This document shows, one piece after another, positions 49,272-56,936 of a stretch of 64,000 bases of DNA. Source of the DNA: Candidatus Scalindua sp. SCAELEC01 (lineage in GTDB: Bacteria; Planctomycetota; Brocadiia; Brocadiales; Scalinduaceae). The position numbers were made by a program, and so were the translations under genes. Where the stretch lies: positions 1 to 64,000 of the forward strand of contig SHMT01000014.1 of NCBI GenBank assembly GCA_004282745.1, read 5' to 3'. The notes under the pieces are model-generated. The model did no database searches. It was not told where the DNA came from and saw only the letters and a program-made list of their open reading frames with translations. Positions within the stretch are counted from its first letter, which is position 1. Every line of letters starts with the position of its first letter.

Positions 49272-50276
49272 ATGCCAATATATAAAAGAGGGAAAACATG
49301 GTATGCAGACCTATATGTTAACGGTAAAAGATCTCGCAAGAGGTTGAGCACAAACAAAGCTACAGCCCAAAAAATGTACGAAGAGATATTGAAACGTAAA
49401 GATTTTTCTCCGTTTGGTACTCTTGGTTACAACTATGACTTAGAAAAAATTCAAAAACAATTTTTGTTGGAAATGGAACCGCGGGTAAGCGCCAAGACAT
49501 TACATGATTACAACGTCTTTCTCAATGGCGTGACCAATCGCCTGAAGGGTACACCCTTTGATTCCGTAAGAAACGATTTCAACGCATACATTCTCCAGAG
49601 ACAAAAACAGGGGATATCAGCACGCAGCCTTAACCTTACCATTGAATTGTCAAGACGCATGTTTCGACATGCGATAGAAACAAAGCTTATCCCGACAGAC
49701 CCCCTCTCCGGTATCCAAAAACTTAAGGGCGCCAAGAAAATAAAACGGGCACTCACGCCCGATGAGATAAAACCCCTCCTTGATAATTCAGGGCAATATA
49801 AAATCATTTGGTTAACATTTCTTCATACAGGATTAAGGCGATCCGAACTAGTAGAATTGAAATGGAAAGACGTTGACCTTGACAAAGGCATTATCAGTAT
49901 TGTGAAAAATCAGCCCGGAAAAGGTGTCGGAACCATACCAATGTCCGAAAAAATAAAAAAAGAGTTGAAATTATTGAAACAGGGAGAACCGGACGACTAC
50001 GTATTTACAACGAAGAATGGAACACCCTACCGGAACAATCTCATGAGGGCGTTCCGCGAATGCCTGAAAAGGGCGGGAATCGATCAAGAAGGTATATCAA
50101 TCCATAGCTTGCGATACACCTTTGCAACGAAGCTTGCCAGCCAAAACAAACACCCAAAACTTATACAAGCATTAATGAGGCATAAGCACATTTCTACCTC
50201 AATGGATATCTACACAGACGTATACAAAAAGGATCTGCACGGCGCAGTCGACGACTTGGATTTCGATCAAGACTAG
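49272..50276 (+). CDS. int: Tyrosine integrase of the prophage
   Basis: 334 residues. The N-terminal arm-binding part is KRGKTWYADLYVNGKRSRKRL. A SAM-like core-binding part covers about 50-150. The catalytic part has the first Arg in HTGLRRSELVELKWKDV, HSLRYTFATKL with His and the second Arg, RHKHISTSM, and the nucleophile in MDIYTDV. Its stop is about 50 bases from the attR core. Two pairs of short repeats near each att site are likely its arm sites. Confidence 0.93.
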   Translation: MPIYKRGKTWYADLYVNGKRSRKRLSTNKATAQKMYEEILKRKDFSPFGTLGYNYDLEKIQKQFLLEMEPRVSAKTLHDYNVFLNGVTNRLKGTPFDSVRNDFNAYILQRQKQGISARSLNLTIELSRRMFRHAIETKLIPTDPLSGIQKLKGAKKIKRALTPDEIKPLLDNSGQYKIIWLTFLHTGLRRSELVELKWKDVDLDKGIISIVKNQPGKGVGTIPMSEKIKKELKLLKQGEPDDYVFTTKNGTPYRNNLMRAFRECLKRAGIDQEGISIHSLRYTFATKLASQNKHPKLIQALMRHKHISTSMDIYTDVYKKDLHGAVDDLDFDQD

Positions 50277-50295
50277 TCACAAATCAGTCACAAAT
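50275..50295. promoter_or_regulatory. Candidate integrase arm-binding sites, right arm
   Basis: AGTCACAAAT occurs at 50275-50284 and 50286-50295 (11-bp period), beginning in the last codons of the integrase gene and about 30 bases from the attR core. The word matches the four copies at 6207-6255. Confidence 0.7.
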
Positions 50296-50326
50296 ATCCA
50301 TAAGTCTCATTGCTTATTGTTGCTTT

Positions 50327-50373
50327 ACTGACTCTTAATCAGTGGGTCGAAGGTTCGATTCCTTCAGGGCGCA
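50327..50373 (+). other. attR core
   Basis: An exact 47-bp copy of the 3' part of tRNA-Lys(CTT) at 6037-6083. It is not a full tRNA: the 5' half is missing. The next sequence is the reverse-strand integrase remnant. Confidence 0.92.
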
Positions 50374-51022
50374 CTTTATTTTTCAAGGACTTAGGACTTT
50401 TTGGGTGGTTTGAATTTTGGTCGAATGTCACCAAATTGTCACACTTTTTATTTTCCCCGTTTTCACTTAGGACTTTATCGAGGAGATTTACAGCACGCCT
50501 TTTATGGCTGGGTGATAGGTGCGCATACCTCATGGTCATGGTCAAGGTTTTATGTCCAAGTAGTTCTTTTACGCTGGTCAAATCGATTCCTCCCATTACA
50601 AAATGAGAAGCAAAGGTATGCCTTGAATCTTGAAATCTGAAATCAAGAATACTGGCCTTTTCTAATGCAGTAGCGAAACTCTTCTTGATGGTTCCGAAGG
50701 GCTTCCCGGTTCTCTCGTCCGGGAACACAAAAGCACCCTTCTTACTTGATAGCATATCCTGAAATAAATACTCAAGAGTTGTGTTTATTGGAATCTCTTT
50801 CAATTCACCATTTTTAGTAATATCAAGCAAAACAAAACCGTGGTTTAAGTCTACTTGCTCCCATTTAAGGTTTAATATCTCACTTTTACGCATACCGGCG
50901 TGAATCGCGACCATTACAATCAACTTTAAATGTGGTGAACAACAATCGATGAGCGTTCGACACTCTTCAATAGTTAAAAATCTAAGACTTCTATTGTTCT
51001 CAGGTAAACAATTTAACCCTTC
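50339..51022 (-). pseudogene. Second, degraded tyrosine integrase ending in the tRNA-derived site
   Basis: The open part has about 228 codons and lacks an N-terminal third: codons reach upstream to LRFLTIEECRTLID before an in-frame stop at 51023-51025. The catalytic part has HAGMRKSEILNLKW (first Arg), QDSRHTFASHF (second Arg; the usual first His is Gln) and LLGHKTLTMTMRYAHLSP (Tyr). The last residues KVRPEGIEPSTH are encoded by the complement of the tRNA-Lys 3' end. It belongs to an older element that used the same attachment site. Confidence 0.82.
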
Positions 51023-51382
51023 TTATTTTTTGTCAGCGTCATCCGGTTAGGTTTTTGCGTAACAAATTAAGAACAAAATAATTTTTTTGGAGACATTTTT
51101 TTGCTTTAATAAAATTAAAATGTCTTTATTACGTCAAAGAAGTTCCGTAAAAGCATCCAGACGTACTGTCCGTTTCATATTCATCCCACACCTTACTCTC
51201 GCCTCTTACAACCTTTTTCATAGTAACAAGCTTATCGTAAACATTTTTTCCTGCTTCTTGGGTGTTTTACGGTGCCCCAACTGAGACAAATTAATGTTGA
51301 ATTCAGGGTAAGTGAGGTGCCATATGTAATCTTACATGTGCCACTTCCAATGCAGAAGCACCTTGTAAGTAATCTATCCCCG
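51023..51382. other. Intergenic, no gene seen
   Basis: About 360 bases next to the old integrase remnant. Plus-strand frames here lack ribosome sites and familiar composition. It may hold the decayed N-terminal part of the integrase, but I cannot follow it. Confidence 0.4.
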
Positions 51383-51699
51383 TCAGCTTGTACGGCAAGT
51401 AAATCTGTCTTTTTTCTCGGTATAGACCTGCGGCAAAAGGGCTACCAATAATGTAACAAGAAAACTGACAAACATCGTCTTGTAAATACCAATAAAGTCA
51501 TTCATGTATTTTAGCTTCAGATCTTTATCATCCGGAAAATCGTAAGTAATATGAAAACCGATAGTAAACCCCAATACGATAATTCCAACCAAGACGATGC
51601 CCCATATGATGGATGAAATCAAAGAGAACTGGAAAAAAGATAATATTCTCTTTTCTTTTTTCCCTCAGGATTTCCTTTCGGATGCTTCTCATCTTTCAT
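51383..51699 (-). pseudogene. Frameshifted two-TM membrane protein, unknown
   Basis: An ATG at 51699 opens MKDEKHPKGNPEGKKKREYY, stops after 26 codons, and a frame shifted by one base continues as IIWGIVLVGIIVLGFTIGF with a second membrane segment near the C-terminus (MFVSFLVTLLVALLP). One added T in the run CTTTTTTCC would join both parts into one protein of about 105 residues. So it is a frameshifted gene, or a slippage product. Unknown family. Confidence 0.5.
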
Positions 51700-51933
51700 C
51701 GCCTCATTCCCCACAATTTCAATTTTTATGTAGGGCATGCATTGCATGCCGATCTAAAACAAGCTATTTAATCATACAAGATAAACAATCCATATTTAAT
51801 CGATCGAAATAATCATTTAAGAAAACAAAACCCATTGCAATAATATTATATTGAATGTAGACTTAAACAGAGTAAAGTAAAATTTTATCATAATTCAATT
51901 TACTATATCAGAATTTCAAGCAATAATAATGAG

Positions 51934-52266
51934 ATGACGCAATGTAATAACATAAAAAAAGAGATAATAAAGCTTCTACAACATCAAGATATCTATAAAA
52001 TATTTATTTTTGGGTCGTACGCAGTTGGTAAAGTTCATAGTGATAGCGATGTAGACCTATTAGTTATTCTTAACAAAAACGGTGTAAGCAATAATTACAA
52101 GTCACTACTCGAAAATAAAAGGACGATATCGAAACTGTTGCATGAATTAAGGAAATCAGTGCCAATCGATCTTCTTGTATATACAAAGGATGAATGGGAA
52201 ATACTTAAGAATTCCAAAAGTTCATTCATAAAACGCATCGAAAAGGAGTGTGTTAGCCTTTTATGA
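51934..52266 (+). CDS. MNT-type nucleotidyltransferase (antitoxin-like)
   Basis: 110 residues. FGSYAVGKVHSDSDVDLLVI holds the GS motif (27-28) and the Asp residues (37, 39, 41) of the minimal nucleotidyltransferase fold. In MntA-HepT pairs this enzyme adds AMP to the HEPN toxin to silence it. Its stop overlaps the next start by four bases. Confidence 0.87.
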   Translation: MTQCNNIKKEIIKLLQHQDIYKIFIFGSYAVGKVHSDSDVDLLVILNKNGVSNNYKSLLENKRTISKLLHELRKSVPIDLLVYTKDEWEILKNSKSSFIKRIEKECVSLL

Positions 52267-52664
52267 TGAAAAGAACGACCGCATGGTTAGAATTTGCGGA
52301 CAGAGATCTTGAAGCTGCCAAGAAACTTGTTAATTATGAATACCTGGCTAATATAGTTATTTTTCATTCACAGCAATGTGTTGAGAAATGCTTAAAAGCC
52401 ATATTGGAAGAGCATAATCAGAATTTTCCTAAAATTCACGGCGTAACAAAGTTTTATGAACTCGCCCGTAAAAACACAAACATCTCATTACCGATAAGCG
52501 ATGATGAACTTGACCTTGTTGACAATGTAAACATTGACACTAGATATCCAGCTAACTTTGGACTACTGCCTTCAGGATTTCCCACAAAGGACGGCGCAAC
52601 ATCTCTTATTAGCATTGCAAAGAAGGTCTATCAGTCAACCATTAATGAGCTCAAGCAATCCTGA
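52263..52664 (+). CDS. HEPN-domain protein (toxin partner of the MNT gene)
   Basis: 133 residues, helical. WLEFADRDLEAAKKLV, FHSQQCVEKCLKAIL, HGVTKFYELA and the TRYP word are typical of the HEPN family that partners with minimal nucleotidyltransferases. HEPN toxins cut RNA. The RYP sequence near the C-terminal helix may be the active site. Pair order and coupling are standard. Confidence 0.85.
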   Translation: MMKRTTAWLEFADRDLEAAKKLVNYEYLANIVIFHSQQCVEKCLKAILEEHNQNFPKIHGVTKFYELARKNTNISLPISDDELDLVDNVNIDTRYPANFGLLPSGFPTKDGATSLISIAKKVYQSTINELKQS

Positions 52665-53023
52665 ACAATACAAATACTTACTCATTTTGACCATTAACTT
52701 TTTTACAATTTCCAAAGAACAAAAACCAAGATAGAGCCAAGTAGGGCATGTAAAACACATCAAACCAAATTACACACGCAAAACCAAACAAATGGGTAGT
52801 CCTACCAAAAACCATGTCGGACAATCATTGCCCACCCTACTCACCAAAATTGCATCGTTTGTATCATTAACGCCGTCACCACCCCAATCCGGAGGATAAA
52901 GCTCATTTCTTACGAATCGATGAAACGTTGAATATGGGTATTTTTTTTAATAAGTAGCCACAGACTTACACTGACGAGAAAAAACCAGGAGACAACTTAA
53001 ATTGTATTTGTTACATTGTTTGC
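52665..53023. other. Intergenic, no gene seen
   Basis: About 360 bases downstream of the HEPN gene, AT-rich. No gene, RNA or clear terminator was found. Confidence 0.45.
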
Positions 53024-53251
53024 ATGAGCCCAACTGTATTCAAAGAAGGAAAATATCGGTTTCACTTTTTCTCAAAATAAGAAGAAAGAATCCATATACA
53101 TGTTGTTTCCCCTGATGGAGAGGCTAAATTCTGGTTAGAACCAACTATTTCATTAGCAAATTTTTACGGTTTAACAAAGAAAAAACTCAATCCTTTACGA
53201 AAAACAGTAGAGAGGCATAAAAATTATTTATCATCCACGTTACTAATATGA
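53024..53251 (+). pseudogene. DUF4160 protein with one internal stop
   Basis: From the ATG at 53024 the frame reads MSPTVFKEGKYRFHFFSK, then a TAA at codon 19, then EERIHIHVVSPDGEAKFWLEP, continuing to a stop at 53249-53251. The family words (TVFxxGxYRFxFFS, HIHV, GEAKFWLEP) are those of DUF4160, small proteins of toxin-antitoxin type loci. A single nonsense change has broken it. The end overlaps the convergent recombinase gene. Confidence 0.8.
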
Positions 53252-53931
53252 ATCCTGTTGTAAGATTTGTCCTTATCTATCGATATTGTTTTTGCTTCCT
53301 TTTTCATCTCTTCTTTTAATTTCCTCGTTTCAATGAAGTTAATGAGGTTACTTTGTGAACATCCCAACTTTCTTGAAATCGCCGCTACAGATACCCTATA
53401 CTTCAATTCCATTTTAATAAACTCTTCTTTTCCGTCAAGCATACTTGTACCCCTGCTACCTTTAGACATTCCAAGCTGTTTACCTTTTGCTCTTTCAGCC
53501 TCTAAACCTTCCTTAGTGTGTTCGGATATCAACTCCCTTTCGATTTCTGCCAGCATTGAGAAACAAGATATCAAGGGAATGGTCTGGACATTATTTTTAC
53601 CATTTATATGAATGTCCTCTTTGATAGTGATAAACCGGATCTTCTTGGCTATCAAATCATCGACGGTACACGAGATCTGGCCAACTGATCTTCCGAGCCT
53701 TGACAATTCGCTAACAATTAATGTATCGCCTGCATTAAGGTCTTCCATCAGTTCATCAATACTTCGATACTTTTCATCCTGACAGTCTGTTGCTTCAATC
53801 ATTATAAAATCACTCACATTGATTTTATGTATTCGGGCATATTCTAATATGGATAACTTCTGAATATTTATATCCTGATCCTCTGTTGAAACCCGGCAAT
53901 AAGCATAAACTTTGCACTTGCTCTTTTTCAT
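53224..53931 (-). CDS. Serine recombinase (resolvase/invertase family)
   Basis: 235 residues. YAYCRVSTEDQD has the catalytic Ser15, and SELSRLGRS near 75-83 has the conserved Arg residues. ISCFSMLAEIERELISEHTKEGLEAERAKGK is the long E-helix, and a short HTH (VSVAAISRKLGCSQSNLINFI) lies near 180-200. A Lys-rich tail follows. It may invert or resolve DNA of an old mobile element. The palindromic repeat family copy at 53954 lies immediately upstream. Confidence 0.9.
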   Translation of the reverse strand: MKKSKCKVYAYCRVSTEDQDINIQKLSILEYARIHKINVSDFIMIEATDCQDEKYRSIDELMEDLNAGDTLIVSELSRLGRSVGQISCTVDDLIAKKIRFITIKEDIHINGKNNVQTIPLISCFSMLAEIERELISEHTKEGLEAERAKGKQLGMSKGSRGTSMLDGKEEFIKMELKYRVSVAAISRKLGCSQSNLINFIETRKLKEEMKKEAKTISIDKDKSYNRIHISNVDDK

Positions 53932-53953
53932 CAGGCAACCCTCACTTTCACAA

Positions 53954-54066
53954 TTATACTACAACCTATTTGGTTTTCGGTTTTACCGGAAACCAAATCT
54001 TGGTTGCAGTTATACTCGCTCAATTTTATCTCGGATTTTATCCGAAAACCATTATGAGATGAGTAT
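53954..54066. repeat. Palindromic repeat family, simple copy
   Basis: Contains TTTGGTTTTCGGTTTTACCGG, ACCAAATCTTGGTTG, ATACTCGCTCAATTTTATC and ends CCGAAAACCATTATGAGATG. It is nearly identical to 57997-58111 over about 100 bases. Ends are imperfect inverted repeats (TATACT ... TGGTTTTCGG). It lies just upstream of the recombinase gene. Confidence 0.75.
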
Positions 54067-54069
54067 ATA

Positions 54070-54264
54070 TTAAAATAATCTAATATAAAACTTTATTGTA
54101 ATATAACATATCAATAAGATCCATAGTATTGTTTTTTCGTTCTTTTGTGCGTCTGCTGCAACGACTGGATCCGTATTTTTACATTCTTTGAGGCTTGGAG
54201 GATAGTATTGCCAACACTTACATTCTTCTATCATACCTCCATAAAGTGTGCTTTCTACAGGCAT
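54070..54264 (-). CDS. Small Cys-containing membrane protein, unknown
   Basis: 64 residues from the ATG at 54264 (AAGGGG eight bases upstream). The N-terminal half has four cysteines or polar stretches (EECKCWQYY, KECKNTDP) and the C-terminal part one membrane segment (ILWILLICYITIKFYI). It may be a thiol or metal-binding membrane protein; no family recognised. Confidence 0.45.
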   Translation of the reverse strand: MPVESTLYGGMIEECKCWQYYPPSLKECKNTDPVVAADAQKNEKTILWILLICYITIKFYIRLF

Positions 54265-54394
54265 TGGGTTCACCCCTTCTGCTTACTGTCTAATGCACAA
54301 CATTAACACATTGCTGTTCATACACTAGAAGGGAATCGGACCCAGGTAGTATAATACATTCATTACAGCCCTTTACATGCGAAAATAGTAACTA

Positions 54395-54420
54395 GTGTCT
54401 GAACGAAAACCCTGTGTTTG
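54395..54420. mobile_element. Truncated end of the MITE-like element
   Basis: GTGTCTGAACGAAAACCCTG and the next bases equal one end of the 145-bp element (inverted). Homology stops at 54420 where the GC-rich patch begins, so this is a half-element cut by a later event. Confidence 0.75.
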
Positions 54421-54900
54421 GATAACTAGAAATGGAACAGTCATGGGGAGTCGCGGTAGGAATGCTGATCACCCAGCACCCCTGCACAGATCCATACTTG
54501 CGGAACTACCGCATACGGTTCCTACCCCGAGTATTTGGCATCAAAGCGAACACTCTGACGCACCCGGCCCAGTCCATTCGACGCGAAGATCCGGCTTTGC
54601 ATCCGGTTCGCGGCTTCCTGTTCCGAGTTCCCTCTTGGCCGGCGTCCTTCCCTCCATCAACTCCGCTGAGACTCTCGTCCCATTGTTCGCCGACTTCCCA
54701 GGTACTTTGTTGCCGTCCGACTCCTCGGGGGAAGAAACAAACACAGTCACCCGCGGTCACCCCAGTGAGAACCCCAATTGACCAACATCCCATTATATGC
54801 GTTTGTAGCCGCTAGCTTTAGATTGCGTTTTTTACCGCTAGAGGAGCTCAGGCAAGTTGCGCAACCTTCAGGTTGCGGCTACAAGGTCGCAGTATCGAAC
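54421..54900. other. GC-rich patch of foreign composition
   Basis: This stretch is much richer in G and C than its flanks. Long overlapping frames exist on both strands without ribosome sites, which GC-rich DNA gives by chance. It begins exactly at the truncated MITE end. A short inverted pair (GTAGCCGC / GCGGCTAC) occurs near 54810-54890. It may be the remnant of an insertion element or intron; I cannot name it. Confidence 0.45.
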
Positions 54901-55067
54901 TCGAGCCAGACATGAGGGGGCAAATTACAGAATTGCCTTCTCTTTGTCAGCACTTTTTGAAATGTTCACCTGTATATTGCCTGCCTGAATAGAGAGAATT
55001 TACAGTCAGACAATACACAGGCCTCTGATAATTTTACTGCATCTTACAAGTAGTAGGTCATATCAAA
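54901..55067. other. Intergenic, no gene seen
   Basis: A short AT-richer stretch between the GC-rich patch and the heavy-metal-binding gene. No feature seen. Confidence 0.4.
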
Positions 55068-55460
55068 CTATCCTTTCGTTACTGAGAATCCCAGACCTTC
55101 AACTGTTTCGATGAGCTTATCTGCTTTAGCCTTTCCGCTCTCAACTTCAACAACAGCCTTACCACTTTCATGATCTACTTTTGCATCTTTAACCCCCGGA
55201 CACTCTGTAAGGGCCTTCTGTATTTTACTTGAACAACCTCCGCATGTCATACCCGTAATGTTTAAGATCACTTCATCGCTATCGGATTCTGACGTTGACG
55301 CCTTTTGCATTTTGGCATCACCCACTTTACCACTTTTTGATACATTACAGCAGGAATCTCCCGCCACTGCTTCAGAGAACTTCAATACAGTTGAAGAACA
55401 TACCAGTGCAAATACAAAAACTGACAAATAGGTAAAACTTGCCTTTACGTATCGAAACAT
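55068..55460 (-). CDS. Exported heavy-metal-associated (MerP-like) domain protein
   Basis: 130 residues from the ATG at 55460, which has GGAAGGAG upstream (the longer frame from 55478 lacks one). A signal peptide lies at about 1-33. CC near residue 37 and a Ser/Lys-rich linker precede an HMA domain at about 63-130, with the metal-binding GMTCGGC (Cys at 73 and 76). It probably binds copper or mercury in the periplasm. No transporter lies next to it. Confidence 0.85.
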   Translation of the reverse strand: MFRYVKASFTYLSVFVFALVCSSTVLKFSEAVAGDSCCNVSKSGKVGDAKMQKASTSESDSDEVILNITGMTCGGCSSKIQKALTECPGVKDAKVDHESGKAVVEVESGKAKADKLIETVEGLGFSVTKG

Positions 55461-55522
55461 AATTACAACTCCTTCCATTAATTAACGGGTTCAATAGAAC
55501 CAATATAAAGACTCTTTCGCAA

Positions 55523-55702
55523 CCTCTTTGCTTTTCGGTTTTACCCGTCCGAACGGCGGACAGGCCGGGCGGGTCGAAAACCAAATCTTGGTTGCCTGCC
55601 CGACAAGTCATTCAGGCGGGCAGTTATCCCCGGACAAAAGCCGAGGACTTTACTCGCTCATTTATCTCGGATTTTATCCGAAAATATTATGAGATGAGTA
55701 TA
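55523..55702. repeat. Palindromic repeat family, enlarged copy with nested GC-rich hairpins
   Basis: It has the family ends (CTTTTCGGTTTTAC ... CCGAAAA-ATTATGAGATG). The GC-rich hairpin (55543-55575) sits at the same place as in the 4099 copy. A second GC-rich hairpin (GCCTGCCCG ... CGGGCAG, near 55598-55622) has entered the AATCTTGGTTG part. So this copy was invaded twice. Confidence 0.7.
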
Positions 55703-55977
55703 GATTTTACCATATACGTTTTTAAGACTCATATCATGTTGTGCATGTCCGGACCACCGATATATACCCATCACGAATTGGTTTTCGATTTTACTGGATA
55801 TTCAGTCTAATAATTCCCTTATCTTCTATTTTGAAACAAATTTATCGTGACAAAAGTTTCCACATTAATTTACATCCACATTAATTCTTATTGATTTAAT
55901 ACCAGAACTGACTCATAATGAACAATTAAACCCGATATACCCATTGCAAATTGATTTTCTGAATTTCTGGAGTTTGA

Positions 55978-56835
55978 ATGGCAAAAGTCTTAATAGCTGG
56001 TTGCGGAGACATTGGTACTGGTCTTGGTAAAGCCCTCATTCAAAAAGGACACTCTGTAGTCGGATTGAGACGTTATCCTCCTAGTGAAACAATGGGTATT
56101 CGCTTTTTTTCGGCAGATCTAACGAGCCCTTCCACCTTGGAAGGTATGGATACTGATTTCGATCAGGTTTTCTTAGTGGCGGCACCAAAGGAACATGATG
56201 TACAAGCCTATAGAGAAATTTATGATATGGGGTTAAATAATTTATTACATGCGTTTTCAAAAAACCAACACAAGCCTCATTGGATATCAGTATCTTCGAC
56301 CAGCGTCTATAGTCAGGTAACAGGAGAATGGGTTGATGAAAACTCGTTTACCGAACCGGGAAAGTTTAAGGGACAGTTACAACTGTTATCGGAACAGAGA
56401 GTTCTGACTGAGAACAAGAGTAATCTGATAGTACGTTTCTCCGGGATTTATGGCCCGGGACGTAAACGAATGTTAGGAATAGCCAAGAAAGGCGGCCCGG
56501 TACAATTGAGACCACCTTATTATACTAATCGAATTCATAAAGAAGACTGCATCGGTGTCTTGATGTTTCTATTCGAAAAAAGACTGGACGGTGTAAAATT
56601 ACATTCACACTATCTAGCGAGTGATGATGAACCTGCCCCAATGTGGGAGGTAGTTTCATGGCTGGCAGAGCAACTTAGGTGCGGAAAACCAGAAATCAAA
56701 CTGACAGATAAGGATACCACTCAAAACAAGAGGTGCTGTAATAAACGATTAAGAGAGCTGGGATACCGTTTTCAATATCCAACATACAAAGAAGGGTATC
56801 AGCGGTTACTAAAAGACGATAACAGTTTTTTATAA
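55978..56835 (+). CDS. NAD(P)-dependent SDR epimerase, YeeZ-like
   Basis: 285 residues. The Rossmann loop is AGCGDIGTGLG near residues 7-17. ISVSSTSVYS near 104-113 and the YGPGRKRM loop fit the atypical SDR group around YeeZ. The tyrosine of the usual YxxxK pair is not clear, which is normal in this group. It probably acts on a sugar-type substrate in the cytoplasm. The substrate is unknown. The start ATG is weakly supported. Confidence 0.82.
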   Translation: MAKVLIAGCGDIGTGLGKALIQKGHSVVGLRRYPPSETMGIRFFSADLTSPSTLEGMDTDFDQVFLVAAPKEHDVQAYREIYDMGLNNLLHAFSKNQHKPHWISVSSTSVYSQVTGEWVDENSFTEPGKFKGQLQLLSEQRVLTENKSNLIVRFSGIYGPGRKRMLGIAKKGGPVQLRPPYYTNRIHKEDCIGVLMFLFEKRLDGVKLHSHYLASDDEPAPMWEVVSWLAEQLRCGKPEIKLTDKDTTQNKRCCNKRLRELGYRFQYPTYKEGYQRLLKDDNSFL

Positions 56836-56862
56836 ATATACCGTTAAAAGACCTTAAAAGGA

Positions 56863-56936
56863 ATATGCCCATTACGGAGTGGTTTTAAGAATTTCAGGGC
56901 AAGAGTTTGTCCGAAAACCATTATGAGATGAGTACA
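56863..56936. repeat. Palindromic repeat family, short copy
   Basis: ATATGCCCATTACGGAGTGG at the left and CCGAAAACCATTATGAGATG at the right. The middle is short. It lies between the YeeZ-like gene and the end of the convergent TIGR01777 gene, where it could act as a terminator hairpin. Confidence 0.6.

Larger units (their letters stand above)
6084..50373. mobile_element. Lambda-type-head tailed prophage integrated in tRNA-Lys(CTT)
   Basis: About 44.3 kb bounded by exact 47-bp att repeats. It carries a tyrosine integrase at the right end, a divergent CI/Cro region, recombination, replication and DNA-modification genes, terminase, head genes in lambda order, and a long-tail module with tape measure. 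Nearly all lytic genes lie on the minus strand, often with stop-start overlaps, as in an operon. Cargo sits at both ends: an ankyrin protein next to attL and a scarred accessory block between repressor and integrase. It looks intact apart from the lack of a recognisable endolysin. Confidence 0.93.

Noticed and set aside
54432-54815. Frames of 95-128 codons on both strands of the GC-rich patch
   Set aside because: GC-rich DNA gives long chance frames; there are no ribosome sites, no domain and strong Pro/Ser/Arg bias.
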